DNA from: Methylocella silvestris BL2
GTDB taxonomy: Bacteria; Pseudomonadota; Alphaproteobacteria; Rhizobiales; Beijerinckiaceae
Assembly: GCF_000021745.1 (NCBI RefSeq)
Contig: NC_011666.1
Coordinates: forward strand, 2,304,501-2,368,500
Length of the DNA stretch: 64,000 nt
Reading direction: 5' to 3'
Shown here in pieces: positions 35,379 to 44,185 of this stretch. The position numbers were made by a program, and so were the translations under genes. The notes beneath the pieces are model-generated. The model saw nothing but the letters and a program-made list of their open reading frames with translations, was not told the origin of the DNA and searched no databases. Position 1 is the stretch's first letter; each line of letters begins with the position of its first letter.

Positions 35379-36311
35379 ATGAAAATTCTGGCGGGCAACT
35401 CCAATCGTCCTCTTGCCGAGGCGATCGCGGCCTATCTCGGCGTGCCCCTGACCAAATGTCAGGTGCGCCGCTTCGCCGACATGGAGATCTTCGTCGAGAT
35501 CCAGGAAAACGTCCGCGGCCAGGACGCTTTCATCGTCCAGTCGACCTCCTATCCGACCAATGATCATCTGATGGAGGCCCTGATCATGACCGACGCGCTG
35601 CGCCGCGCCTCGGCCCGCCGCATCACCGCGGTCATTCCCTATTTCGGCTACGCAAGGCAGGACCGCAAGGCCGGCCCGCGCACGCCGATCTCGGCCAAGC
35701 TCGTCGCCAATCTGATCACACGAGCCGGCGCCGACCGCGTCCTCACCGTCGATCTGCACGCCGGCCAGATTCAGGGCTTTTTCGACATCCCGACCGACAA
35801 TCTGTTCGCCGCCCCGGTGCTTGTGCGCGACATCGAGGCGCGGCTGCCGAAAGGCAATCTGATGGTCGTTTCGCCCGACGTCGGCGGCGTCGTGCGCGCA
35901 AGGGCGCTGGCCAAGCGCATCGACGCGCCGCTCGCCATCGTCGACAAGCGGCGCGAGCGCGCCGGCGAATCCGAAGTGATGAACATCATCGGCGACGTCG
36001 CCGGCAAGGTCTGCATCCTGATCGACGACATCGTCGATTCCGGCGGCACGCTGTGCAACGCCGCCGACGCGCTGCGAGCCGAGGGCGCGATCGCGGTCTA
36101 CGCCTATATCACCCATGGCGTGCTCTCCGGCGGCGCCGCCGCGCGCATCTCGGCCTCGAGCCTCAAGGAGCTGGTGCTGACCGACACCATCCTCTCGACC
36201 GAAGCGATCCGCGTCTCGAAGAACATCCGCATCGTCTCCGTCGCCCCGCTCATCGGCGAAGCCATCACACGAATCGCCAAGGAAGAAAGCGTCTCCAGCC
36301 TATTCGACTGA
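35379..36311 (+). CDS. prs: Ribose-phosphate pyrophosphokinase
   Basis: Makes PRPP from ribose-5-phosphate and ATP, 310 residues. [38 protein letters not shown] (ATP loop), [14 protein letters not shown] (divalent cation) and the PRPP loop [13 protein letters not shown] are all intact. It lies 107 bp after the DprE2-like gene on the same strand, and PRPP is the expected donor for the UbiA enzyme upstream. The gene marks the left edge of the mosaic island. Confidence 0.97.
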   Translation: MKILAGNSNRPLAEAIAAYLGVPLTKCQVRRFADMEIFVEIQENVRGQDAFIVQSTSYPTNDHLMEALIMTDALRRASARRITAVIPYFGYARQDRKAGPRTPISAKLVANLITRAGADRVLTVDLHAGQIQGFFDIPTDNLFAAPVLVRDIEARLPKGNLMVVSPDVGGVVRARALAKRIDAPLAIVDKRRERAGESEVMNIIGDVAGKVCILIDDIVDSGGTLCNAADALRAEGAIAVYAYITHGVLSGGAAARISASSLKELVLTDTILSTEAIRVSKNIRIVSVAPLIGEAITRIAKEESVSSLFD

Positions 36312-36744
36312 AGGCGATCTTTCTTCGAGATTTCGGAGAGCAGCGCCTAGGGCAACAAAGCTCCGGCAGGCATGCCCGGTAGCAGTCGGCGCCTCTCCGT
36401 TCGCTTCGGCCGTCAAAATGCAGTAATTAAGACGACGTCCTCCTGATGAGGAGACGAAAGTGAGCGCGTTTGCAATTCTGCGTTCGCCGGCCGCTCGCCT
36501 CTTCTTCGCGAAAGCGAAAGACGACGACGGCGCGCAAGCCGGCGCGTTCAATATTAAGCGGCCAAAGCGCTTTACTCAGCGCCACAGCGCAATGGCGAAA
36601 ACCTGCAACAATTATTCAAGCAAATGGCCGCGTGCGCGCGAACGCGGACGAGCGGGACCATCCCGTTAGTTTAAAGAATATTGAGGGCAAGAAGAGATCT
36701 TTGCTGAATTAAGAAGCCGAAGGCGTTGTTAGAGGAGAACTCCT
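36312..36744. other. Junction between prs and the island
   Basis: No gene is supported with confidence. A 69-codon frame from a GTG at 36460 has a GAGGAG site before it, but its product is basic, repetitive and unlike any family. AT content rises toward 36745, consistent with the start of foreign DNA. Confidence 0.45.
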
Positions 36745-37026
36745 ATGACCTATCACGTCGTGTGCCCGGCCAATCAATTGACAAGCGTCATTTACCGCAG
36801 CCCGCATTGGTGGCCTTTCGGATCAGGCGACACGCAGAAATGCAACAGCGGAAAGTATATTATCGACGTAGGCCAACACAATGTTAAATGGCAAGGAGGC
36901 GCATTCTTTTTGCCGATGGGAGGAGGCACATTTTCGTTCGAAAAAACATTTACCGACAGTTACTTTGGCCTGACAATCTCAATAAAACCTTCCGCGGACT
37001 TAACTGTTACTGTCAAATGTGGCTAG
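36745..37026 (+). CDS. Unknown small beta-rich protein
   Basis: A 93-residue protein preceded by a strong AGGAG site. No family is recognised. It has three cysteines (CPANQ, KCNSG, VKCG), many aromatic residues (SPHWWPFGSG) and alternating hydrophobic residues that suggest a small beta fold. GC is clearly lower than in the flanking core genes, indicating transfer. No signal peptide is seen. Confidence 0.55.
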   Translation: MTYHVVCPANQLTSVIYRSPHWWPFGSGDTQKCNSGKYIIDVGQHNVKWQGGAFFLPMGGGTFSFEKTFTDSYFGLTISIKPSADLTVTVKCG

Positions 37027-37090
37027 TTTAGAGCTCGCCCCAGTCGACCCGGTTGTGAATACCAATTTGGGCTCGGGCCGCGTCAAGGTA

Positions 37091-37214
37091 TGGCGGAGAG
37101 GGAGTCCGCCAGACTGTTAATATTATCAACGACTTATAGATTTATTTCTCGTTTTGTCCTAGATATTGTCCTAGCCGTGCAGCATCCATTATGCACGCTC
37201 TCAACTCTCCGCCA
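37091..37214. other. Possible attachment-site remnant (tRNA-Ser-like end)
   Basis: TGGCGGAGAGGGAG at 37091-37104 matches the reverse complement of many bacterial tRNA-Ser 3' ends, and CTCTCCGCCA at 37205-37214 is the inverse of its first 10 bases. Temperate phages often integrate at that tRNA end. No full tRNA is present, so this could be an att half-site or chance. Confidence 0.25.
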
Positions 37215-37926
37215 TCTGTTGAGCACACTTCGGCTCGCTGGGCGGCCTTTCGCTTGGAAATCTCCAGCCGCCGGCTTTGTCGAGCGGCGGCGTTTTCCCG
37301 GTTTTTCTTTTAACGAAAGACCACCAGGCCTCGCCTTGCGGCGAGTCGCGTTTGACGTGGAAGGTTTTCGGCGAGGCCGCCGGCGGCGCGCTCGTCGGCG
37401 GTGACGGCCGCGCTTGCTTGGCGTCGGCGTCGCGGCGCATGAACCGGCGCAGCGTGGCGTGCCAGTCGGCGCGCAGCGCCTTGGCGCCGATCGCCTCGGC
37501 CGCCCAAAGGCGAAGATCCTCGATCGTCCGGGCGATCTCCGAGCCGCTCAGCCCCTCCGCCGCACCGAAGGCCAAATCCTCCGCACTCGGCTCGAACTCG
37601 GCCGGCAGGCGATGCGGCGTGGGCGCTCCAGCCCTCTCCCAAGGGTTTAGGGGGTTATTTTCTTTAGGGGGTGTGGGGGAAATTTCTTTTAGGGGGAAAA
37701 GGGGTAACGCCTCGTCACGGCGTGACAGGCGTGACGGCGGCGCGTTGCCGCGCAGACGTTCGCGTCGGCGCTGTTGCCGCAGCCGGGCACCTTCGCGCAG
37801 CCGCGCCAGGCGCTCTTCGCGCTCGCGCTCCCTCGCGCGTTCGAGCGCAATGACCGCCGCCGCGATCTGTTCGGCCGTGCAGCCTTCCGCGACGAGAGCC
37901 GAGGCGATTGGTCCGAAGGTCGCCAC
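37201..37926 (-). CDS. Phage-type hypothetical protein
   Basis: A 241-residue protein. The N-terminus (FGPIASALVAEGCTAEQIAAAV) and a highly charged helix (ERAREREREERLARLREG) are followed by a Pro-rich linker and a C-terminal LRADWHATLRRFMRRDAD block. This layout recalls prophage genes near replication modules in Rhizobiales, with the last block like primosome or helicase-loader-type partners. Function is not established. Its stop is 4 bp upstream in order from the Tat-signal gene. Confidence 0.55.
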   Translation of the reverse strand: MATFGPIASALVAEGCTAEQIAAAVIALERAREREREERLARLREGARLRQQRRRERLRGNAPPSRLSRRDEALPLFPLKEISPTPPKENNPLNPWERAGAPTPHRLPAEFEPSAEDLAFGAAEGLSGSEIARTIEDLRLWAAEAIGAKALRADWHATLRRFMRRDADAKQARPSPPTSAPPAASPKTFHVKRDSPQGEAWWSFVKRKTGKTPPLDKAGGWRFPSERPPSEPKCAQQMAES

Positions 37927-37930
37927 GGAG

Positions 37931-38584
37931 TCAAACCTCGCGGCCGGGAATCCCGGCGAGAGATTGAATCAGAGCGTTCGTGGAGAAGCCTGCGGCGTCA
38001 AAGCTTCCACTCACCGTCGACAGATAGACGGCTTTGATGCGAATTTCCTCAAGCGTCGCGCAGACAAAACTGCAAAGCTCTATGAGGGCGTTATAGGCGC
38101 CCTCATAGGCAGCCTGAGACGCCTCCTCGGCCGCCGTGAGGCCGGAGCTTTCCTTGACCGCCAGCACCGCGGCGTTGATCTCCTCGAAGCGCTCCAGCTT
38201 GACCCGCGCGAGTTCGTCTTGAGCCGCCTCGAGCCGCTCGCGCATGGCGAGCGACGCGCCCGTCTTGAAGACGGCGATCTCATGCGCTTTTTCATGCACG
38301 ATCCAGCGCATCATTTGGTCTTTGGTCTTTTGCAGATCATGGACATCGATACAGAGGCCGTCAAAATCCGTTTGCTTGCACAGTTCGTCGAAGCGTTCAC
38401 ACGCCTCGTTTTCCGTGGCCAGCGCCTGGCGTTCCAGCTCCTCCGCGCGCCGATGCGCTTCGATGAGAGCGGCAAGGGCTGGCGAGGCGGCCGGCGCGGC
38501 CGAGGCGGCTGCGCCGAGGGCGGAAAGGACCGCGCCGGCCGATCCGGCGGCGAGCAGGGTCCGGCGGGTGTGGGTCTCGACCAT
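37931..38584 (-). CDS. Tat-signal hypothetical protein, island cargo
   Basis: A 217-residue protein with a twin-arginine leader (HTRRTLLAAGSAGAVLSALG). The rest is mostly helical and acidic (HRRAEELERQALATENEACERF, then ERLEAAQDELARVKLERFEEI). Similar proteins occur in groups in rhizobial prophages and islands, without known function. It is tightly spaced with the genes on either side (4 and 2 bp), so the three minus-strand genes form one operon. Confidence 0.6.
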   Translation of the reverse strand: MVETHTRRTLLAAGSAGAVLSALGAAASAAPAASPALAALIEAHRRAEELERQALATENEACERFDELCKQTDFDGLCIDVHDLQKTKDQMMRWIVHEKAHEIAVFKTGASLAMRERLEAAQDELARVKLERFEEINAAVLAVKESSGLTAAEEASQAAYEGAYNALIELCSFVCATLEEIRIKAVYLSTVSGSFDAAGFSTNALIQSLAGIPGREV

Positions 38585-38586
38585 GG

Positions 38587-38880
38587 TCAGGCTCTCCCCT
38601 TCATTTCACCCCGAAGCGAACGGATATCGCGTTCCGCTCGCTCGGCGATTCGCTGAGAAAAGGTCTCCGCCACGTTCAAGAGCGCATCGACACGCCGGTG
38701 CAGCGCGCATTTTTCGTGGCTTTGATCGATGCCTATCTCGCCAAAACTCTCGATCGCCACCCCTATGACCTCGTGAAGGATGGCGACGTCGGCGATCAGG
38801 ATGTCGAGGCTGTAATCTGGCAAGCCTGTGGCGGCTGCCGGAACGGAAGGGTTCGGCATTGGGGCGATTCCCGCTGTCAA
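38587..38880 (-). CDS. Small island hypothetical protein
   Basis: A 97-residue protein, first in the three-gene minus-strand operon. A helical core (LDILIADVAILHEVIGVAIESFG) and a charged C-terminus (RVDALLNVAETFSQRI, ERDIRSLRGEM) are seen; no family is recognised. It is divergent from the XRE regulator, whose 60-bp shared promoter contains the imperfect repeats CGTAAC and GCTACG, a plausible operator. Confidence 0.55.
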   Translation of the reverse strand: MTAGIAPMPNPSVPAAATGLPDYSLDILIADVAILHEVIGVAIESFGEIGIDQSHEKCALHRRVDALLNVAETFSQRIAERAERDIRSLRGEMKGRA

Positions 38881-38940
38881 TAAATTCGTAACAGTGCTAC
38901 GATATTCAGGAGAACAGGTATCGTCAAATGAAATCGTAAC

Positions 38941-39189
38941 ATGGTAACGAAATTATTGCCTGTTCAATGTAAGATGGCGCGCACGGCCTTAAGTCTCGGC
39001 GTGCGCGATCTCGCAGCGCTCGCGGAAGTGTCGCCAGATACAATCGCTAGGCTTGAGCGCGGCGACCTGCTTAAGGAGCGGACGATAATCGCTGTTCGGT
39101 CCGCCCTGGAAGTCGCCGGCGTCATCTTCGTCGAGGAGAACGGCGAGGGACCGGGAGTTAGGCTCCGCAAGGCAAAAGGCAAGACTTGA
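38941..39189 (+). CDS. XRE-family HTH regulator
   Basis: A small Cro/C1-type regulator of 82 residues. It follows the rhizobial mini-XRE pattern: QCKMARTALSLGVRDLA, VSPDTIARLERGD (recognition helix), TIIAVRSALEVAGVIFVEENG and GPGVRLRK. The ATG at 38941 keeps the conserved QCKMAR start. It overlaps the next gene by one base. Fragments like its last 25 residues recur downstream, which makes it the intact reference copy in this island. Confidence 0.85.
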   Translation: MVTKLLPVQCKMARTALSLGVRDLAALAEVSPDTIARLERGDLLKERTIIAVRSALEVAGVIFVEENGEGPGVRLRKAKGKT

Positions 39190-39494
39190 TGTCTTCGCAG
39201 CGTGAGGAGATGGAGAAATACCAACTAGGGCAACTATTCGACGCCCTGGCTAATAACATACCAGGTGGCCACTTACACGAGTCGGCTGCTGCAGAATTGG
39301 CCCGCCGAGAATTCGTGGCCCGAGAGGAGGTTGACGCTGCGCAGATGGCTGCCGCGCAGGCCCAAATTGATGCCTCGGAATACGCGAAGCAGAGCGTCGA
39401 CGCGATGCGGAAAACGGTGCTTTGGACAGCTGTGGCGGCTGTTTTCACGGCACTCTCGGCGATTGCAACTTTGATCACAGACTTTCACCGATAG
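39189..39494 (+). CDS. Small single-span membrane protein
   Basis: A 101-residue protein coupled to the XRE gene by a one-base overlap. The first 70 residues are acidic and helical (QLGQLFDALANNIPGGHLHE, REEVDAAQMAAAQAQI), and one C-terminal span (VLWTAVAAVFTALSAIATLI) should anchor it in the membrane with almost nothing beyond. The function is unknown. An XRE regulator plus a small membrane protein can be a toxin-antitoxin layout, but this is only suggestive. Confidence 0.55.
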   Translation: MSSQREEMEKYQLGQLFDALANNIPGGHLHESAAAELARREFVAREEVDAAQMAAAQAQIDASEYAKQSVDAMRKTVLWTAVAAVFTALSAIATLITDFHR

Positions 39495-39496
39495 CT

Positions 39497-39572
39497 CGGC
39501 CCCGGCGTCGAGTTCGTTCCAGAGAACGGTTCGAGCGCGGCTGTGAGGCTGAGGAAGCGCCTGCGCCGTTGA
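39497..39572 (+). pseudogene. XRE C-terminal fragment 1
   Basis: One frame reads PGVEFVPENGSSAAVRLRK and then RLRR and a stop. This matches the end of the intact XRE protein at 38941 (AGVIFVEENGEGPGVRLRK) with no helix-turn-helix before it. It directly follows the stop of the membrane-protein gene, so the cargo gene seems to have replaced the front of an XRE gene. Confidence 0.65.
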
Positions 39573-39642
39573 GGGTGACCCAAGTAAGATTTTACATTGA
39601 ATAGAAAAGACGTAATGAAATTGTCTAAAAATAGTATTGCAA

Positions 39643-40647
39643 TTATTCAGGCTCTTGCTCTACTGTTATTTCTATAATATCTTTTTTTGGAACAACTGTG
39701 AACAAAATGATTGCAATTCTACTATTAAGTGCAAGCAACTTATACTCCGGCAATTCATCATCAAACGTATTAATCCTAATTGCCCTCGCACTGATCGGAT
39801 GCAAGAATGAAAGAAAGAATATTTCAGACTGTAGCGTTTCATATCTTGGCGCAGCGGGACATTCACTTGGTTGCAAGAATTGATAACCAAGTCCAGCGCT
39901 GGTCGACTCGCATTTTCCGGTAATAATATTTGAAATTATACACGTGCTATCGGAAGGGGCGGCCTGCGAAAGCTGCCTACGCGCTGAGAGGGCGACCTCT
40001 CTTACGTCCTTCACAGTCGTTGTGCTCCAAGACAAGTTGTGGGCCGCGATCTCCTTCGCATTGCCGTTGCCATTGAATTGAAGGCGCACGGAAGTTTCTA
40101 AACTGTAAGCTGGTTTCGAAATCGAAAGCGGGTCGGCCAACGCTGTTTTCGCGTCTTCCGCAGCCCTTTTTGCCATGTCGCACTTACTTTGGAGACTTGT
40201 TAAATGTTCGGAAAGCGCGTGGTTTTCATTTGTCAATTCTGCAATTTTCTTCTGCCCTACAGGATAGGCGTCTGTAAGGTAACCAGAAAAATAAGCGGTC
40301 ATAAACGTGATATACACGCCCAAAACGATGCCGCATCCTAGAAGGGTGAATGTTCTAAAAAGCGGCGATAAGAGATGTATAAAAAGCTCTACAATGAACC
40401 ACCCTACAGTAACGATGCCGAGGAGCCCCGCGAGGCCTAGCACAATCTGAGCAATAATCGCATATGGCCATAGGACGAGGGCGGCGCCTGCCCCAATTCC
40501 CGCTGCTACGCTAAGCCCTGTCCCTGCGGTACGAATCTGCATATCGCAAACTTGGCCTTCGGCACTGATTCTCGCAACAGGGATCTGCGTTAGCCCTGCC
40601 GACGAGATCGTCTCGATTTCGAAATCGAGCACGCAGCCTCGTGACAT
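39643..40647 (-). CDS. Unknown multi-span membrane protein with coiled coil
   Basis: A 334-residue protein from the ATG at 40647 (a longer frame to 40728 adds charged residues only). Three or four hydrophobic segments lie at about 45-130 (AAGIGAGAALVLWPYAIIAQ, VLGLAGLLGIVTVGWFIVEL, LLGCGIVLGVYITFMTAY), then a helical stretch and a soluble C-terminal domain with four cysteines. AT-rich codon use marks it as foreign. No family is recognised; an effector or sensor role cannot be told from sequence alone. Confidence 0.6.
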   Translation of the reverse strand: MSRGCVLDFEIETISSAGLTQIPVARISAEGQVCDMQIRTAGTGLSVAAGIGAGAALVLWPYAIIAQIVLGLAGLLGIVTVGWFIVELFIHLLSPLFRTFTLLGCGIVLGVYITFMTAYFSGYLTDAYPVGQKKIAELTNENHALSEHLTSLQSKCDMAKRAAEDAKTALADPLSISKPAYSLETSVRLQFNGNGNAKEIAAHNLSWSTTTVKDVREVALSARRQLSQAAPSDSTCIISNIITGKCESTSAGLGYQFLQPSECPAAPRYETLQSEIFFLSFLHPISARAIRINTFDDELPEYKLLALNSRIAIILFTVVPKKDIIEITVEQEPE

Positions 40648-40848
40648 TAATGCGCTCTCGGCGGAGCGCCTTCGACCCTGCCGCCCCTCGCGCCCCATTC
40701 GCTCAGCCGCGACGCGTGCTTCACGCAATCCGAGGTTTTGTCAGTTTCGTCAGTTCTGGCTTTAAGCAATTTCACTTTTTTCGATCGCGGGCGCCGCGCC
40801 GGCATTTGCACCACCTTTCCCTCGGCGCCTGGCATCTGCCGGTGGACC

Positions 40849-40932
40849 CCGCCCGCGATCCGTGCTGCCCTTGAGGCAGCGGGCGTCGAAATTATTCCGG
40901 AGAACGGGTCCGGCGCGGGTGATGACTGCGAA
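40849..40932 (+). pseudogene. XRE C-terminal fragment 2
   Basis: In one frame the DNA encodes AIRAALEAAGVEIIPENGSGAG, corresponding to the region of the intact XRE protein that reads VRSALEVAGVIFVEENGEGPG, again with no DNA-binding helix upstream. It then runs without a stop into the frame of the next gene. This is the second such remnant within 1.4 kb. Confidence 0.6.
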
Positions 40933-41284
40933 AGGAAATTCAGAATTAATGCGCTTTCGGAGCGGGCAAAAACAATGCAGTGGATTCGGTTTGACGCGCT
41001 TGGAGGAGACCGTCGCAGAGGCTTACCAGAAATTGATGTACAACCTCGCAACGCATGATGCGAGGGAGCCGGATCCGCACCATGTCGTGCAGGGGCCAAA
41101 AACCAGTGACGCTGTCGCCAAATTGGTTGACCGGCGTTCCATCAAATACTTGCAAGAGACCGGCGTTCCGTTTGAGGCCCTTAAGGCCGCCGGCGCGATC
41201 TTCGTCGAAGGAGCGACCTCGCGTCCGGTTGTCAAGGGACCCACTCTGGCGCGAGCCAAACAGCTTACAGTAGGACGAATATGC

Positions 41285-42034
41285 ATGGCGTCAGATGAGA
41301 ACCTATTTGATGATCAGCTCGCCGCTAGATTCCACTGTGACGCGACGGCCCTCTGCGGCGAGATCACCGGCTATTTTCACAGAAAGCAAACGGAGATAAA
41401 TGAAATCATCTTCGTGCCCCTAATCATATTCGCGCGCATCGTCAGGCTGCGCGACGCAGCGCTGATGCTCACGCAAGGCGGCTTTCCGACAGAGGCAGGC
41501 ATAATCGTGCTGTCGCAGTTCGAGGCGAAGCTCGATCTAGCCCAGTCGGCGACAGACGTGACGTGGGCCGCACGATGGCTGGAGCATCAGGACACGCGAC
41601 ATAGCTTGACGGCGAAAATCACCGACGCCATCAACAAGGTCTTCGAAGACGAGGCCGACCGATCACTGGAGCAGTCTATATTCCGTCACCTTTCGGCGAT
41701 GAAACATGGCAATCCGGTCTCGTCCGAACTGGGATTTCAGGTGCGGAAGGATAAAGGAACCATCACAATTTCAACTGGCGAGATGGATGACGCGACGACA
41801 GCAACCGCAAACACCATGATAAGCCGATATGCGAGTTACCAGCTTGTATGGGCCGCCCGGGTGCTTGAGGCAACGACAGCCCGCTATGCAATCTGCACTC
41901 CTGCCACGCTGCAAGCCATCCAAGAGGACTGGCAGAGCGTTTCGGGCTATGGAACCACGTTCGCCCGTTTTCTGGAGTCGTCCTTTGCTCGCTGGGCCGG
42001 GCATCTCAATTTCGCATCGGGAAATCAGCGGTAA
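41285..42034 (+). CDS. DUF5677-like hypothetical protein
   Basis: A 249-residue mostly helical protein from the ATG at 41285; the frame is open back to 40862, and a start at 40922 would add about 120 residues. The core (LRDAALMLTQGGFPTEAGIIVLSQFEAKLDLAQSA is read in order, then FRHLSAMKHGNPVSS) resembles DUF5677-type proteins carried on islands. A block in the upstream extension (FEALKAAGAIFVEGA) weakly recalls the XRE tail. Function is unknown. Confidence 0.55.
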   Translation: MASDENLFDDQLAARFHCDATALCGEITGYFHRKQTEINEIIFVPLIIFARIVRLRDAALMLTQGGFPTEAGIIVLSQFEAKLDLAQSATDVTWAARWLEHQDTRHSLTAKITDAINKVFEDEADRSLEQSIFRHLSAMKHGNPVSSELGFQVRKDKGTITISTGEMDDATTATANTMISRYASYQLVWAARVLEATTARYAICTPATLQAIQEDWQSVSGYGTTFARFLESSFARWAGHLNFASGNQR

Positions 42035-42370
42035 CGGCGGTGGCCGCGACGCATCCTGAGGAAATAAAAGCTGTCGTGAGGATCAATGGGGCCACAGCTT
42101 TGCGATGAAGGCTTCGGCGCGATTGACGCCGGCAGGGCTCGTCTGCGGCGCCATCGCCGCCGCCACGATCCTGCTTTCCTCCGCCGCTCTGGAGAGGGCC
42201 GTCCGGGAGTAAAAGGCTGCGTCGAGAATGATGGCGATCCTGAGGCCGAGAGGTTTGGGAAACGTGTTATCGCCGTAACGGAACCCCCGTCGCTCCTAAA
42301 ATGCCGAGCGTCGCCCAAATGCGAGCGTGTCGCACACACGTTCGAGAAAGATCCAGTGGCAACTCAAAAC
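42035..42370. other. Gap with no supported gene
   Basis: Frames on both strands are arginine-rich shadows. A minus-strand stretch ending AEAFIAKLWPH could be the tail of a decayed gene, but nothing can be named. It separates the plus-strand cargo from the methylase-ParB operon, whose transcription converges on it. Confidence 0.4.
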
Positions 42371-43213
42371 TCATAGACGTCCGCTCAAGCCAGCTTTGCG
42401 CATCTCATCTCTAAAAAATCCGATTTTCTTCAAGCCTTCAAGAAAACCGTGACGGCAATCGCGGTATTTCTTGGCGGCCTGTCTGTTGTCTTTTGGAAAA
42501 TGATGAGCTGAATTTCGATACATACTGATGTACGCTTGTGCTGCTCCTATCGCTGCCCGGCAATTTTGGAACTGAGGGGCAGCATCCATCGCCGCGAGAG
42601 TTTTCGCAGTTGCGCCGGGCTTCGCGTCCGCCTGTGCAATCCACTTCTTCTTTGCCGCATCGCGCCCAGCTCTCAAAATCATTCCCTCCATGACCTCCGC
42701 GATATCGGCGGCTCCGGTTGGGGCGTTGTGTTTATAGCGATCGAATGACTCGGCTAGCCGCGTTTTAATCATACGAGGGAGAGGCTTAATCTCTGCCTCG
42801 AACTCTTGCTGAACAATTTCTTGGATTAGGGGTATGCAGGGCGCCCTTCGTTGGGAGCTACCGTCCGCGGCAACCGTAACCAGTCCGTATCCATCATTAA
42901 TCAGTGCTTTTGCGCCGGTCTGATCGGCAAGGTACGCTTCCTCTGGACAGATACAATATACCGAAACCGGCATTTGAAGCCGTAGTACGTCCGTGCGCCG
43001 CAACTGCAAAATAAGAGGATAAGGATTTTCCGATACCTCTACCGCAACAGTCAGATGATTGTTAATTTTGAAGCTTAGTGTCGGAGTCCAACTCAGACTC
43101 TTATCCAAAGGAACTGACGCAGCGAAAGCGGAGCAGTGATAAATCTTCCTGAAGAAGGCTTTTGCTGCCTCAACGAGGAAAGTGGTTCCGGAACTTAACC
43201 CCGTACTCTCCAC
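42371..43213 (-). CDS. Unknown third gene of the methylase-ParB operon
   Basis: A 280-residue protein starting 3 bp after the ParB-like stop. Residues about 40-125 alternate strands and helices: LSFKINNHLTVAVEVSEN, then RLQMPVSVYCICPEE and DGYGLVTVAADG, a layout like the PD-(D/E)XK nuclease fold. However, the position of the catalytic ExK reads EVS, so activity is doubtful. The second half is helical and lysine-rich. Its place in the operon suggests a nuclease, or a nuclease-like sensor, paired with the methylase. Confidence 0.6.
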   Translation of the reverse strand: MESTGLSSGTTFLVEAAKAFFRKIYHCSAFAASVPLDKSLSWTPTLSFKINNHLTVAVEVSENPYPLILQLRRTDVLRLQMPVSVYCICPEEAYLADQTGAKALINDGYGLVTVAADGSSQRRAPCIPLIQEIVQQEFEAEIKPLPRMIKTRLAESFDRYKHNAPTGAADIAEVMEGMILRAGRDAAKKKWIAQADAKPGATAKTLAAMDAAPQFQNCRAAIGAAQAYISMYRNSAHHFPKDNRQAAKKYRDCRHGFLEGLKKIGFFRDEMRKAGLSGRL

Positions 43214-43216
43214 TGA

Positions 43217-44185
43217 TCACGTCCCGAGCAGTCGCTGTAAGCGTGCATACAAGTCGCGCAGGCTCGCTAGCAGTTCTTCATCGAGCTCATCTTCTTTTTG
43301 CTCTGCAGAGACGCCATCGAGAAACTCAGCAAGCGAACTGACGTAGCGTGATGCTCTCTTCTCTCCGTACTCAAATTCTACTGTCGAAGAATACGCTTCC
43401 CGAATTCCAACATTCTTGTTGGGGTCGAATACACGATCTAGCGCCCGCAGCGCAGTGCGTCGAGCGATGCCCAAACCCTCGACCGCCGTCGCAATTTTAG
43501 ATAACTGTCTAAAGTCAGTCACAGCGGAGATAACGTTTGACTTAAATTTATCGACCAGAGTGTCTCTTATTTCATCAATTCTTGGCTGATAAATGTCGAT
43601 TCGACGCGTGACTGTTTTCAAGGCTTTTTCCATTTCAATGAAAAAATCCTCGGACAGCCTTTGCTGGGATTTTGGCTTATCAAGCTCGGAAAGGAGCATT
43701 TCCTTAAATCGTTCGGGCAGATCGATCAGGAGCTGGCATCTCCTGATCGCCCCTCGCGTCAAACCGGTTAATTCGGAAAGAATTATTTCGTTTGGAAACT
43801 GACCATGCTCCTGTTCATAAAGTGCGCACACTCTCTGTAGCTTTGAGGCAATAGTGTAATAGTCCCATTGTTCCCGAAGCGAATGAATATTGTACATCAG
43901 AACGAGATTATCTAATTCTGATGGCTTGCTCTGAACGATAGCCGGCACGGTTTTGAGGTTAAGCTTTCTTGCGCATCTCCATCGCCGCTCGCCGTCCAGC
44001 AACGTGTACGTATTTCCATCCCTATAGACGGTTAGAGGTACTTGAATTCCGTGCTTATCAATAGAGAGCATTAGACTCTCCATTTCATCCTGTCGAAAGA
44101 CAAGACGCGGATTCTCAGGATTCTGCACAATCTCCGACGGGGGAATGAGGCGCAGCTTTTGCGCATCGCGTACTTCAGCCATCAT
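43217..44185 (-). CDS. ParB/Srx-domain protein
   Basis: A 322-residue ParB-like protein. The N-terminal nuclease-like or CTPase domain has IQVPLTVYRDGNTYTLLDGERRWRCARKL, in which GERRWR matches the CTP-binding box of ParB. A KorB-like HTH follows (SELTGLTRGAIRRCQLLIDLP). No ParA is adjacent, so plasmid-type segregation is unlikely. The gene overlaps the methylase stop by ATGA. It might load DNA binding or guide the operon's other proteins. Confidence 0.82.
   Translation of the reverse strand: MMAEVRDAQKLRLIPPSEIVQNPENPRLVFRQDEMESLMLSIDKHGIQVPLTVYRDGNTYTLLDGERRWRCARKLNLKTVPAIVQSKPSELDNLVLMYNIHSLREQWDYYTIASKLQRVCALYEQEHGQFPNEIILSELTGLTRGAIRRCQLLIDLPERFKEMLLSELDKPKSQQRLSEDFFIEMEKALKTVTRRIDIYQPRIDEIRDTLVDKFKSNVISAVTDFRQLSKIATAVEGLGIARRTALRALDRVFDPNKNVGIREAYSSTVEFEYGEKRASRYVSSLAEFLDGVSAEQKEDELDEELLASLRDLYARLQRLLGT

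Noticed and set aside
39600-40200. Plus-strand small genes opposite the 334-residue membrane protein
   Set aside because: They are shadows; the minus frame is long, continuous and has membrane segments.
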